A stretch of DNA of 64,000 bases, taken from the NCBI RefSeq assembly GCF_001315105.1, contig NZ_BAZR01000024.1:17755-81754 (forward strand). The letters are read 5' to 3'. Position 1 is the first letter of the stretch, and each line of letters begins with the position of its first letter. The position numbers and the translations under genes are program-made. A model generated the notes under the pieces. That model was not told where the DNA came from. It ran no database searches and saw nothing but the letters and a program-made list of their open reading frames with translations. Source of the DNA: Paenibacillus sp. JCM 10914 (GTDB lineage: Bacteria > Bacillota > Bacilli > Paenibacillales > Paenibacillaceae). This document shows, piece by piece, positions 19,381-28,467 of this stretch.

Positions 19381-22300
19381 ATGAAACCGGTAGTTAGAGA
19401 GCACATACAGCAGCTTGATGTTTCACTCGGAGGCGGGATTGTCAGCGAGAAGATCCGCGTTGATACGATCGATAATCCGATTCTTATCATTGGACTAGGA
19501 GGAACGGGAATCGATGCACTGCTGCGGCTGAAGTATCAGATTAACCGTCGCTTCAAGCTGCCCGAGGATCCGTTGTCTAAGAAAAGAATGGACAAGCCAG
19601 ACAATGTCGAGTTCCTGGCCTTTGAGACCAATGAACAGGACAAAAATAAACGTTACAAAGGGATCGGTCTCGATCCGATCAATGAATTCGTGCTTCTATC
19701 GAATGCGGAGATCGGAGGACTGCTTCAGAATCGCAGCATCCTGGAGCCGTACATTACGGATTGGCTCTCGCCCGAGCTAAGCATTACCGACGGAATGAAC
19801 GGAGCAGCCGGTGTCCGCCAAGCCGGCCGCTTGCTGTTATTCACGAAGATTACGCAAGTGGTTCAGGCGATCGACAAGAAGATTAAAACGCTGTCGGTCG
19901 GCACAAACAAAAAGCTGATGGTCTTCCTGCTGACTGGATTATCCGGCGGTACCGGCAGTGGCTGTTTTCTTGATATCGCTTATATTGTTCGCGGCATTAT
20001 TGAGCGCGATCACGGATCGGCGGGTATTGATCGCGTAAACACGCTCGGTTACCTGTTTACACCGGATATCAATCTCGCGAACAAAAGCTTGAGCGAGCAT
20101 ACACGCGAGTACATCAAGAAGAACGGTTACGCAGCGCTCAAGGAGCTCGATTATTGGATGAACGTGGATGCCAGGGGGGAACGATTCAGGCAGCAGTACG
20201 GTAGTATTCTGAACGTGAATTCGCCGCTGCCCCCGTTTAATCTGTGTCATCTCATCTCCGCAACCAATACCGAAGGCAAACTGCTGGAGAACGCCTATGA
20301 TTATTGCATGAATGTGACAGCGGAGAACATTACGAACTTCATGGCCAGTGAAGAGAAGCAATCGGGCGAAGAGTTCGCGATCCACGACTACATTAGCAAT
20401 ATCCGCACCAATATTGCCCAGATGAACAAGGCTTATCCTGCTAACTATGATTACAACATTATCGGGGCATCTTCGGCCGTGCTGCCGATTGAAGAGATGA
20501 CCACGTATTTGGCATACCGCGTCTTTGGCAAAATGGAGACGATGTTCCAAAAGGCCCCAAGCCAAGAGGACGTGGAGAAGTTCGCGAGCAAGCTCGGCAT
20601 CGATCTGGACTCAATGATCAAGAATTTCGAGTCCCGTGTACCGGAGCCGCTGCCTGGCTATCAGAACAGCGAACGACTCAGTTACGCCAATGTCGTGAAG
20701 AATCAAGTCATCAACATGGATACGGAGCTGGAACAGAACTTCCTGGCCCGTGCCCGCGAGGAATATATCAAAGCAAAGAAGCAGCTCCCGGGCGAGATCG
20801 TCAGTCAATTCAGCGATCAAGTCCGCCGTATGTTCCTGCATCCGGAACAAGGGCCATTCTATGTATCCCGTTTGATCTATACGGAGAAGGGGTTCAGCCT
20901 GCTCAAGATGCTGCTGTCATACATCGAAGCGCTGCGGGAGAATCTGACCCGGATACCGCGTGACATCGAGTCGGCCAGGGAACAAGCGGAAGATCGCTTG
21001 GGTGATGCGAAGAGCGCCTTTGTCTCCAAGGATAAGAAGAAGAATGTATATATTGAAGCCAAGATCAATGAATACTGGCTGGAAGCGGATGTAGAACGCA
21101 CGGAGCAGCTAATTGAATTTTACGAAGATTTATATGATCTGCTTAATCAGGAGAACAACCGCATTTATAGCGTGTATACCGAGATTCTGAACGCGCTGAA
21201 TTCAATCTTCGCCAAGAACGGGGATATTCTCGTGAACGGCGAAGAGCAGCAGGATCACAAGGGCAATAAGACGTATTATTGGAATCTCGTCAGCGTTCCC
21301 GATATCTCTGACGTGATCAACAAGATCATGGATCAAAAAGATGTGGACGATCTGATTCGCGACTTCGCACAAGAGCTGCTGAACCATGCCAATCGCTGGA
21401 CGCGCGAGCAGGAGATTGATGTGGTAAGGTCCATCTCCGAGTTCCTGACGGATAAATTCGGTGATCTGATCACCCGTTCCATGGAGGATTTCCTGGTTAT
21501 GAAATTCGGGCAGGAGGATTCCATCGAGAAATTCGTTGAGCGCAATATCGCCAGCAAACTGGATGAAGAAGCGGTACCGGTCTTCCATCTGAGCAACAGC
21601 GCGGGCAACCTATACTTCCCTTCCTGGGGATTTGTATCCGTTCCCGTTCAGGCGCCGAGCATCCTCAAGGGGATTCGCAATTATCAGAACAATTCGGTCG
21701 GTAAATCCCATTTCACCGTCAAGGAAAGTGAAGTGAAGAATCGAATCTTCTGGTTGAATACGAAGAACGGTGTACCGCTGTTTGTCTACACGCCGCTTAA
21801 GGTATATGAAGAGAGTTATGAACGCACGATTCTTGACAAGGAAGGCGTTGGGCGCCACTTGGTCCAGACGGATCGCAACAATTGGACGTACCTGCCGTCG
21901 CCGATTCCGGAGAAATCATGGGGCGAGACGTATCTCAATCCGCGCGTGCAGCATTATAATGCCCGAGTCCGCGCCGAGTTCGATCAGGCGCTTGAGTACA
22001 AAGTCATTACGCCGAAGGATATCGACCACAATACAAGCAGCCGTTATGCGGTTGTGTTCACGAAGCCATTCGAGCTCAGCGAGCTGCTCCGCGCGTATGA
22101 CATGCAGCTTGAAAGTGCCAAGCCTAATCTTGGGGAAGTCAAGCGGGCATGGACGGAGCTGAAGCGGTTGATGAGCGAGGGCTTGGAGCCGGTTGGGTCC
22201 AAGGATATCTTCAGCAGCATTAACGAGGAGATGGCCAAGGAGAATCTGATTCGTTCGCCGGAGATGATCCGCAGCGTGCGGGAAGAATTGAAGAAGTATG

Positions 22301-22770
22301 CATCCATCGCCGCCACGATCACCGAGTTGGAGCGTCTGATCAGCGACAATCAGAACGAGGAGAAATGGCTTGATCAATTCATTGAAGCATTATACACCGG
22401 AACGATCACCAAGAAAGGTGCACTCTATGTCTATGATCGCGATCCCGAGGAAGACTCATGGGAGCCGTTCGCCAATCTGCTCAAGAGCGTAAGCCACGTT
22501 GAATACGATGTGTTCAGACACTTCCGCCAATTGGATGAGAAGAGCCGCAGTACGCTGCTGCGCAAAGCTTCACGTCGTGATCAGGAACTTACGGCGTCAG
22601 AGGACATTACGTCGCTGCTTGCCGTACTGGATGAATGGGCAGAACGCTTTATGGAAACGCGCGACCGGCTTGATTATGAGAAGATGGAGCTTGCCGACGG
22701 AGAAGAAAGGTATCAGTTCTACCGGCAAGTATCGGCCAAATTGAATGATATTCGCAGAAGGTTGAAATAA
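19381..22770 (+). CDS. Tubulin/FtsZ-like NTPase (Tubulin_2-type)
   Basis: The 1129-aa product has a tubulin-superfamily nucleotide-binding half: ILIIGLGGTGIDALLRL (about residues 35-51) matches the first FtsZ glycine loop, NVEFLAFETNEQ the following strand, and GLSGGTGSGCFLDIAY (about 186-201) the tubulin signature G-box. The rest, about 800 residues, is helical and acidic/basic mixed with no membrane segment, much longer than FtsZ or TubZ. These traits fit the bacterial tubulin-like family found next to VWA genes. It has a good RBS (GGAGGGG) 28 nt after the VWA gene and its stop is followed one base later by the next ATG. It may polymerise or act as a large GTP switch; neither is shown. Confidence 0.85.
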   Translation: MKPVVREHIQQLDVSLGGGIVSEKIRVDTIDNPILIIGLGGTGIDALLRLKYQINRRFKLPEDPLSKKRMDKPDNVEFLAFETNEQDKNKRYKGIGLDPINEFVLLSNAEIGGLLQNRSILEPYITDWLSPELSITDGMNGAAGVRQAGRLLLFTKITQVVQAIDKKIKTLSVGTNKKLMVFLLTGLSGGTGSGCFLDIAYIVRGIIERDHGSAGIDRVNTLGYLFTPDINLANKSLSEHTREYIKKNGYAALKELDYWMNVDARGERFRQQYGSILNVNSPLPPFNLCHLISATNTEGKLLENAYDYCMNVTAENITNFMASEEKQSGEEFAIHDYISNIRTNIAQMNKAYPANYDYNIIGASSAVLPIEEMTTYLAYRVFGKMETMFQKAPSQEDVEKFASKLGIDLDSMIKNFESRVPEPLPGYQNSERLSYANVVKNQVINMDTELEQNFLARAREEYIKAKKQLPGEIVSQFSDQVRRMFLHPEQGPFYVSRLIYTEKGFSLLKMLLSYIEALRENLTRIPRDIESAREQAEDRLGDAKSAFVSKDKKKNVYIEAKINEYWLEADVERTEQLIEFYEDLYDLLNQENNRIYSVYTEILNALNSIFAKNGDILVNGEEQQDHKGNKTYYWNLVSVPDISDVINKIMDQKDVDDLIRDFAQELLNHANRWTREQEIDVVRSISEFLTDKFGDLITRSMEDFLVMKFGQEDSIEKFVERNIASKLDEEAVPVFHLSNSAGNLYFPSWGFVSVPVQAPSILKGIRNYQNNSVGKSHFTVKESEVKNRIFWLNTKNGVPLFVYTPLKVYEESYERTILDKEGVGRHLVQTDRNNWTYLPSPIPEKSWGETYLNPRVQHYNARVRAEFDQALEYKVITPKDIDHNTSSRYAVVFTKPFELSELLRAYDMQLESAKPNLGEVKRAWTELKRLMSEGLEPVGSKDIFSSINEEMAKENLIRSPEMIRSVREELKKYASIAATITELERLISDNQNEEKWLDQFIEALYTGTITKKGALYVYDRDPEEDSWEPFANLLKSVSHVEYDVFRHFRQLDEKSRSTLLRKASRRDQELTASEDITSLLAVLDEWAERFMETRDRLDYEKMELADGEERYQFYRQVSAKLNDIRRRLK

Positions 22771-22771
22771 G

Positions 22772-25155
22772 ATGAGAGAAATTCTTCGCCAGTATGCTTC
22801 CGGTTATGCCAAGTCGGAGGATCGTCTTACCTGGATGGAGGATGACCAGAGCAGCATCCACTATCCGGAAGTATACCTGTTCATCGGTGATAAAGTCGCG
22901 ACTGCGATCGAGCCGATTATGGACATTCATGACCGCAAATGGGACAACAGTGCGAGTGTCATCTATTTTCATGTTGGGACGAAGCTGCATGCAAACGGTG
23001 CGGAGCGTGAAGACGCCCAAACCGCGGGGCGCATCCATACCTATCAGCTGCGACTGCCTGAAGCGGAAGGCGGTGCTCGTTCTTATCGAAGAGAGATGTA
23101 CAAAGCCTTCTATGAAGAGAAACGGTACTTGTCCGAGTTAAACCAATCGATTCGGCAGCTCAGCCATCAGATCTCTGATTATGGACGAAACTATTCTTCA
23201 TTCGATCGCATCCATCTGTCGATCATTACGCGCGTTGATGATCCGCTGAATGTGTTCATTCCGGAAATATCGCTGCTGGCCGATTCAATCTTCAAGCAAT
23301 CGTTCAAGTCGGTGCAGATGGACCTGTACACACTTATCAATGAAAGAGAACAGATCGAATCCTATGGATACGACAGCTCTGTCGGTGTCGCCTTCCTAAG
23401 GGAGCTTGAGCGGATGCAGAGTCCGGATTACAGCTTCTCAGCTCCGTTGCAAGTAACGGAGGACGGCTTAACTATCCCGGTCGTACATTCAGCCTCATCG
23501 TTGTTCGATCTGGTCTATGTACTGTCTGATAAGAATGAGCGCGGCATATCGGATGCTGGGGCCCAAGATATCTATGAGATCATCTGTCATCTGGGATTAC
23601 TCAAGAACCGCAAGCTGAAGGACGATGTGTACGACGGCATCAGAGGGGTCTATAACAATACGTCCTTTAAAAGCAATATCAGGACGGAGTCCGGTCGTCA
23701 AGGGTTCGTCTCGGCCGGCTTTGCCCGAGTCAAGAGGCCCAACGAACCGATCGCATTGACGGTGCTGTACCATTTCTGCCGTGGGCTGCTGCAACGGATG
23801 AAGCGAGGTGCTGATCCGGATATACATGAATGCATGGCGTATTTCGGCCTTCATCCGGAGCTGTCTCTGCTTCGGTCAGCCGGATGCTGCCAGATGCGGA
23901 GCTTATCGATGGGCTAAAGGGGATGATGTCGCATCCTGTCAGCTATGCACAGTTGAAGCGAATGACAATTCGAGAAGCGGAACGGGCTTTGTTCGGAGAG
24001 GGAAGTCAGCATTTCTTCCACACCAACTATGAACTGGAAGTGCAGAAGAGTCTAACGTCGCTGAGCACGAGGGAACTCCTGGAGCATTCGCTTCAGCAGT
24101 CCATGCTGAAGAATCCGCATATCGGCCTTTTTCAGATCGTTGAATGGACGGATGATCAAGCGGATGGAAGCATCGTGATGAAAGCGATCCGATCACGAAT
24201 CCGCGATCTGGGTAGTCGACTCAATACGGAACGGGAAGAGCTTAATCGCTATTACGAGGAGCAGGTGGACAGCCAGCCGTTCAAAAAGCTGCCCTTCAGA
24301 GATAAGCAGAATGTGCGTCATTTCATTCGTTATTTTGTTGGTGAAGTGTATCAACGCCAATATGATCTGCTTCGGCTGGAGACCGAGCTTGCCTTGTACC
24401 GAAAGTATGAAGCGGGCATCGAGGAGCTTCACCAGCACTATAAACGGCAGGCGGATTTGCTGGATCAATTGGATGCAGAACTGTTGGATGCGGCGAAAGC
24501 CAGTATCCGTTCTGCGGATGATTATATCGGTCAGAATATGATGGAATATTACGGGCTGGTGACCGAGGAACTGATGTTGGAGCTGGAGAGCAAGCGCGGT
24601 GCGACGGTATTCTTCGAGGAACGGTATGTCGGTAATCTGTCTCTCCTTACAGGCGAGGGGACCGAGTCGATCATGGGAAATATGATTCGGGTCTGCTTGA
24701 GGGATTTATTAAAGGCGGAGCCGTTCGTGCAGACCTTTGAAGAGGAACTGCTGCGCCGGGCCAACGTAACTATCGACTATCATAATAAGCAGGTGCTTGC
24801 CAAAGAAGATTTGTTCAAGGTGCTGTACCGTAGGCTGGATGAGCACTCGGTTGCGCTGGTCAGACTCCTTGATTATACGCAGGAGCATCGTTATGAGGAG
24901 AAATATTTCTTCGGGGATGCGAATAGTGAATTTGTTCGCTATGCGATCCGTGTGGATGAAGCTCTGCGAGTGTATAAGCTTGGGGTTGTGCATGAGAAGC
25001 GCTCGAGTGGAGTGGAGAAGCTGAACCTAATGGGAGGCTTCCACCTGGAAGATCTGATGTATTATCGCAACGGCAGAACCTATTACGAGACGTATGTGGC
25101 TAATGGTTACGAGTTTCATGGAATAGAGTCGGAATTATTGCCGGAACTGCGTTAA
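22772..25155 (+). CDS. Uncharacterised partner of the tubulin-like protein, frame broken near 23883
   Basis: No named family is recognised. The ATG lies one base after the tubulin-like gene's stop, indicating tight coupling. As written, the frames are 22772-23917 and about 23884-25155; restoring one base at TCAGCCGGATG (for example TCAGGCCGGATG) joins them into about 794 aa. The N-terminal half is alpha/beta with a long central helix region (YLSELNQSIRQLSHQISDYG) and a strand/loop LSIITRVDDPLNVFIPEI; the C-terminal half is helical with many Glu/Arg (REELNRYYEEQVD, LELESKRGATVFFEERYVG). No membrane segment, no nucleotide-binding loop. A scaffold or regulator of the tubulin-like NTPase is plausible from gene order alone. 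Confidence 0.8.
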
Positions 25156-25187
25156 GGTTCTGAATTAGATAAAGAGAGTAGGCGTGT

Positions 25188-26465
25188 ATGGTGCAACGAA
25201 AAATAAATCCGCTCTTGCTGTTATTCAGCGTGATAGGCGGGGTCATCGGATTCGCCATCGGAGAATATTGGCTGCGCGTGTGGGGGATCGGGCTCCCCGT
25301 TATTTTCGTGACAGGGGTGTATTTCGGAATCCTTGCTTTCTGTATCGGCCTGTCGTGTTTATTGGCTGAGATCATCTCGCCCAGACTGAACGGGAGTTCG
25401 TGGAGACAGCGCTATACAGGGACGTCATGGAAGCTCCTGGTACCTTCTACGCTGGTAGCATTGTTCGCGCTGGGACTGTTGTTCGAATGGGTGTACCAGA
25501 TGACTCCGGGCAGTCAGCCCAAGCCTGTGAAGGACATTGTGCTGGTAATCGATAATTCAAGCAGCATGGAGGATACCGATCCGAATCAGGACCGCTTCAT
25601 GGCAGCCAAGAACTTGATCCAGCGGATGGACGAAGACAACCGGGTTGCCGTCATGCTGTTTGATCATACCGCGAATTTATTGCAGCCGTTCACGCGTGTT
25701 AATAATCAAGCGGCCAAAGATGAGATCATAACCGAAATTGACAGCCTGGTTACGTCGCAAGGTGGGACGGACATCGGCCTTGCGCTTAATGAGACGATGC
25801 AGCATATCCAAGATCAGCCGGGCACTGGCCGAAACGCCATGGTTATCTTGCTATCTGACGGCTTCAGTGAGACGGATCATGAGCGAGTGCTGGTGGAGTA
25901 TAAGCAGCAACAGATCGCGGTGAATACGATAGGGCTGAACTTGATATATCAGGACGGCTCGGCGCTGCTGAAGACAATCGCGGCCGAGACGGGCGGACAA
26001 TATTACGATGTGGAGAATGCTGCCGACCTGTCGTTCGTATTTCAGAGCATTTACGACAAGGATGTAGGCGAGCGCTCATTGCTGACGGAACGAACGGGTG
26101 CAGCGGCAAATAGCCTTTACTACCAGATTGGCAGAATTATCGCATTGCTCTTGATCGGAACTGCGATGGGCTTATCGCTGGGTCTCGTATTTGATAATCG
26201 TCATCTCGCGTTGAGCTTTAGCGTCGGCGGGGCGGTATCGGGCATGCTTGCCGGGCTTGTGCTGGAGTACGGCTTGGCCGGGGGGGAAGTCAGGGATGCA
26301 CTTGTTCGTCTGCTGGCATGTCTGATTCTGGCGGGTGTACTGGCTTTGTTCACGGCGGTGATTCCTGTGAAGGAGAACAGCAAACTATATAGTCAGCATC
26401 TTGCGCAGCGACCGGGTCAATCCGGTACGAGACAGCGTCCGCACGATTCAAGCCGAGGATTCTAA
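25188..26465 (+). CDS. Integral membrane VWA-domain protein
   Basis: A 425-aa protein with three hydrophobic segments at the N-terminus (PLLLLFSVIGGVIGFAIG, GLPVIFVTGVYFGILAF, LVPSTLVALFALGLLF), a VWA domain at about residues 115-290 and three more membrane segments at about 310-395. The VWA domain carries a canonical metal-site motif, DNSSSM, with Thr in QGGTDIG and Asp in LLSDGFS. With an odd number of preceding segments, the VWA domain would face outside. The gene has AGAGAG about 10 nt upstream of ATG 25188 and sits in the middle of the rightward arm. Together with the first VWA protein it gives the locus two different extracellular metal-dependent binding domains. Confidence 0.88.
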   Translation: MVQRKINPLLLLFSVIGGVIGFAIGEYWLRVWGIGLPVIFVTGVYFGILAFCIGLSCLLAEIISPRLNGSSWRQRYTGTSWKLLVPSTLVALFALGLLFEWVYQMTPGSQPKPVKDIVLVIDNSSSMEDTDPNQDRFMAAKNLIQRMDEDNRVAVMLFDHTANLLQPFTRVNNQAAKDEIITEIDSLVTSQGGTDIGLALNETMQHIQDQPGTGRNAMVILLSDGFSETDHERVLVEYKQQQIAVNTIGLNLIYQDGSALLKTIAAETGGQYYDVENAADLSFVFQSIYDKDVGERSLLTERTGAAANSLYYQIGRIIALLLIGTAMGLSLGLVFDNRHLALSFSVGGAVSGMLAGLVLEYGLAGGEVRDALVRLLACLILAGVLALFTAVIPVKENSKLYSQHLAQRPGQSGTRQRPHDSSRGF

Positions 26466-26481
26466 TCGGGAGGCATGTAAC

Positions 26482-27126
26482 ATGATGCAGTTTAGACAGG
26501 CAGAGCCCGGAGATTTGATTATTCAGGGGCTTAGTTATCAGGTAGATGAGGGCAATTGCACCCTTCGGTGGCATTGGCCGCCGGGTTTACAAGCGGTATA
26601 TATACATCGCGAATTGAATAACGAAGGCTTCATATCGTCCGGGAGCCCGGATCCCAAGCGACTGCGGTTGTACACGCGTGATGAATTTAAGGCCAATAAC
26701 GGTTATAAGGATCGCGTGGACGGCATTGGTCAGATGGCCTACACGGTGTACGCCTTATCGTCAGAAGATGGGGAGCAGACGTTACTGATCCAGTCGGATC
26801 AGTCTAACCGTATTCACTTTAGTACCGGTAAAGCCAAGCTGGTATACTCCGTTCGCGAGAAGAGTCGCTGGTTGCAGCCCTACAAGTTGATTGAGATTCA
26901 GGTGACAGCTGAAGTACCGGTTCCGAAAGAGGCGCTGTGTTATGTGAAGAAGCAAGGCGCTCATCCAGCCAATAAGGAGGACGGGATCATGTACCCGTTC
27001 GTGACGGACTTTGTGGCTGGGCGCAATACCTTGCCTGCTATCGAGGTGGCGAAGAACGATTATGTACGGTTGTTTTTTACGGACGGGAAGAGGTACGGAT
27101 CGTTGTATGAATTGGTGTATAAATAG
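26482..27126 (+). CDS. Small beta-rich protein of the VWA/tubulin/GTPase locus
   Basis: A 214-aa protein of unknown family. The ATG at 26482 (followed by a second ATG) is chosen over upstream frames because TCGGGAGG precedes it and it begins 16 nt after the membrane VWA gene. Alternating hydrophobic strands (CTLRWHWPPGLQAVYIHR, KAKLVYSVREKSRW, LIEIQVTAEVPV) suggest one or two beta-sandwich domains, somewhat fibronectin-like. There is no signal peptide or membrane segment, so it is probably cytosolic. Position in the operon suggests an adaptor. Confidence 0.72.
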   Translation: MMQFRQAEPGDLIIQGLSYQVDEGNCTLRWHWPPGLQAVYIHRELNNEGFISSGSPDPKRLRLYTRDEFKANNGYKDRVDGIGQMAYTVYALSSEDGEQTLLIQSDQSNRIHFSTGKAKLVYSVREKSRWLQPYKLIEIQVTAEVPVPKEALCYVKKQGAHPANKEDGIMYPFVTDFVAGRNTLPAIEVAKNDYVRLFFTDGKRYGSLYELVYK

Positions 27127-27204
27127 ACATTCTGGACAAGCCGTATGACGAGAGATGAACTCGTCAAGGTCGGGAGTAAGCTACAGGTTTAAAGGGAGGA
27201 ACAC

Positions 27205-28467
27205 ATGATGGGCATTTTTGATATGTTCAAGAAAAAAACGGAGCCGGAGCCAAGACCGTTGTTCTACGATATTGTGTGTCCGTACTGCTTCAGCAAATTT
27301 GAGCCGAAGGAGGTTGTCTTTCGGGCTGCCCACGACCGCGAGGACGATGAAGATTATGCGCTTGGTGAAGATGATGAGCTGAACCGCTATCGTGAGCGCT
27401 TTGGTCTTGATTCCGTCTACGATATAGAGGCGATTATTCGGCCTGGTGATATTCCCGAGGAGCATCATATCTATTCCGATCATGTACTGGTCGGACTGAA
27501 TGACCGTTACGGCGTGATGACGCGCAGACGGTTATGCCCGAAATGCCATAATGAGCTTCCTGTAACCGCAGGTAAGGTGCCCAGCAATATCATCTCCATC
27601 ATTGGCGCCTCCCAGGTAGGAAAATCGGTGTATATGACATCACTGATTCATACGCTGCAGCATACGACAGCTGATCATTTTGATGCGGCTTGCATGCCGC
27701 TTAATGCAGAGATCAGCCGCAAGTTTCGTACCGGGTATGAGGAACCGCTGTTTGAGCGCGGGGATTTGCTCGCATCGACTCAGAAGGAGAAGATGCAGGA
27801 GCCGTTTATTTTTCAATTCGTATTCAAGGATGAATCAAAGCCGCCGTTAACGCTTGTGTTCTTCGACGTAGCGGGAGAGGGTATGGTGGACGAGGATTAT
27901 TTGGGCCTTCACGGTCAACATATCAAGAACTCAGCGGGGATTCTGTTTATGGTCGATCCGCTTCAGATTCGCTCCATACGCGAGAAAATTCGCTTGAAGT
28001 TCGGCGATCAGCCGGGTGAATGGGTGTCGCAGTACGATGAACCGCGCGATGTGGTGCTGACCATGTTCGGTGATTTCATTGCGTATGAGGACAAGGGCAA
28101 GACGGATATTCCGACTGCCGTTGTGCTGACGAAGAGCGATATGCTGCATGCGCTGAAGGATGAGGATGGCGAATATGTGAAGCTGAACAGCAACATCTTC
28201 AACAATATGGTCCACCGCAAGCATTTGAATCTGACGGAATTTGAAAATATTGACGGCGAGATTCGACGTTTCATTGAGAAGGTCGATCGTCCGTTCAAGG
28301 GAACGATGGACGTCTATTTCTCGAATGCAGCGTATTTTGCGGTTTCTGCCCTTGGGAGCAATCCCGTCGATCAGAAGCTGCAGAGCGTAGTCAGCCCGAT
28401 TCGGGTGGATGAACCTTTCATCTGGCTGCTGTACAAGCTGAAGTATATTGAGGGGAGGGAAGACTAG
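27205..28467 (+). CDS. Zinc-ribbon GTPase of the VWA/tubulin locus
   Basis: The 420-aa protein has two CxxC pairs near the N-terminus (CPYCFSKF at about residue 25 and CPKCHNEL at about 111) that can form a split zinc ribbon with an acidic insert between them. The GTPase domain follows: P-loop GASQVGKS (about 134-141), G3-like DVAGEG (about 219-224) and G4 TKSD (about 310-313). No membrane segment. The start at 27205 has GGGAGGA upstream. Its stop TAG overlaps the GTG start of the next gene by one base, so the GTPase and the large protein after it are coupled. This pairing resembles the GTPase-associated systems described by computational genomics; I recall the resemblance but could not test it. 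Confidence 0.87.
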   Translation: MMGIFDMFKKKTEPEPRPLFYDIVCPYCFSKFEPKEVVFRAAHDREDDEDYALGEDDELNRYRERFGLDSVYDIEAIIRPGDIPEEHHIYSDHVLVGLNDRYGVMTRRRLCPKCHNELPVTAGKVPSNIISIIGASQVGKSVYMTSLIHTLQHTTADHFDAACMPLNAEISRKFRTGYEEPLFERGDLLASTQKEKMQEPFIFQFVFKDESKPPLTLVFFDVAGEGMVDEDYLGLHGQHIKNSAGILFMVDPLQIRSIREKIRLKFGDQPGEWVSQYDEPRDVVLTMFGDFIAYEDKGKTDIPTAVVLTKSDMLHALKDEDGEYVKLNSNIFNNMVHRKHLNLTEFENIDGEIRRFIEKVDRPFKGTMDVYFSNAAYFAVSALGSNPVDQKLQSVVSPIRVDEPFIWLLYKLKYIEGRED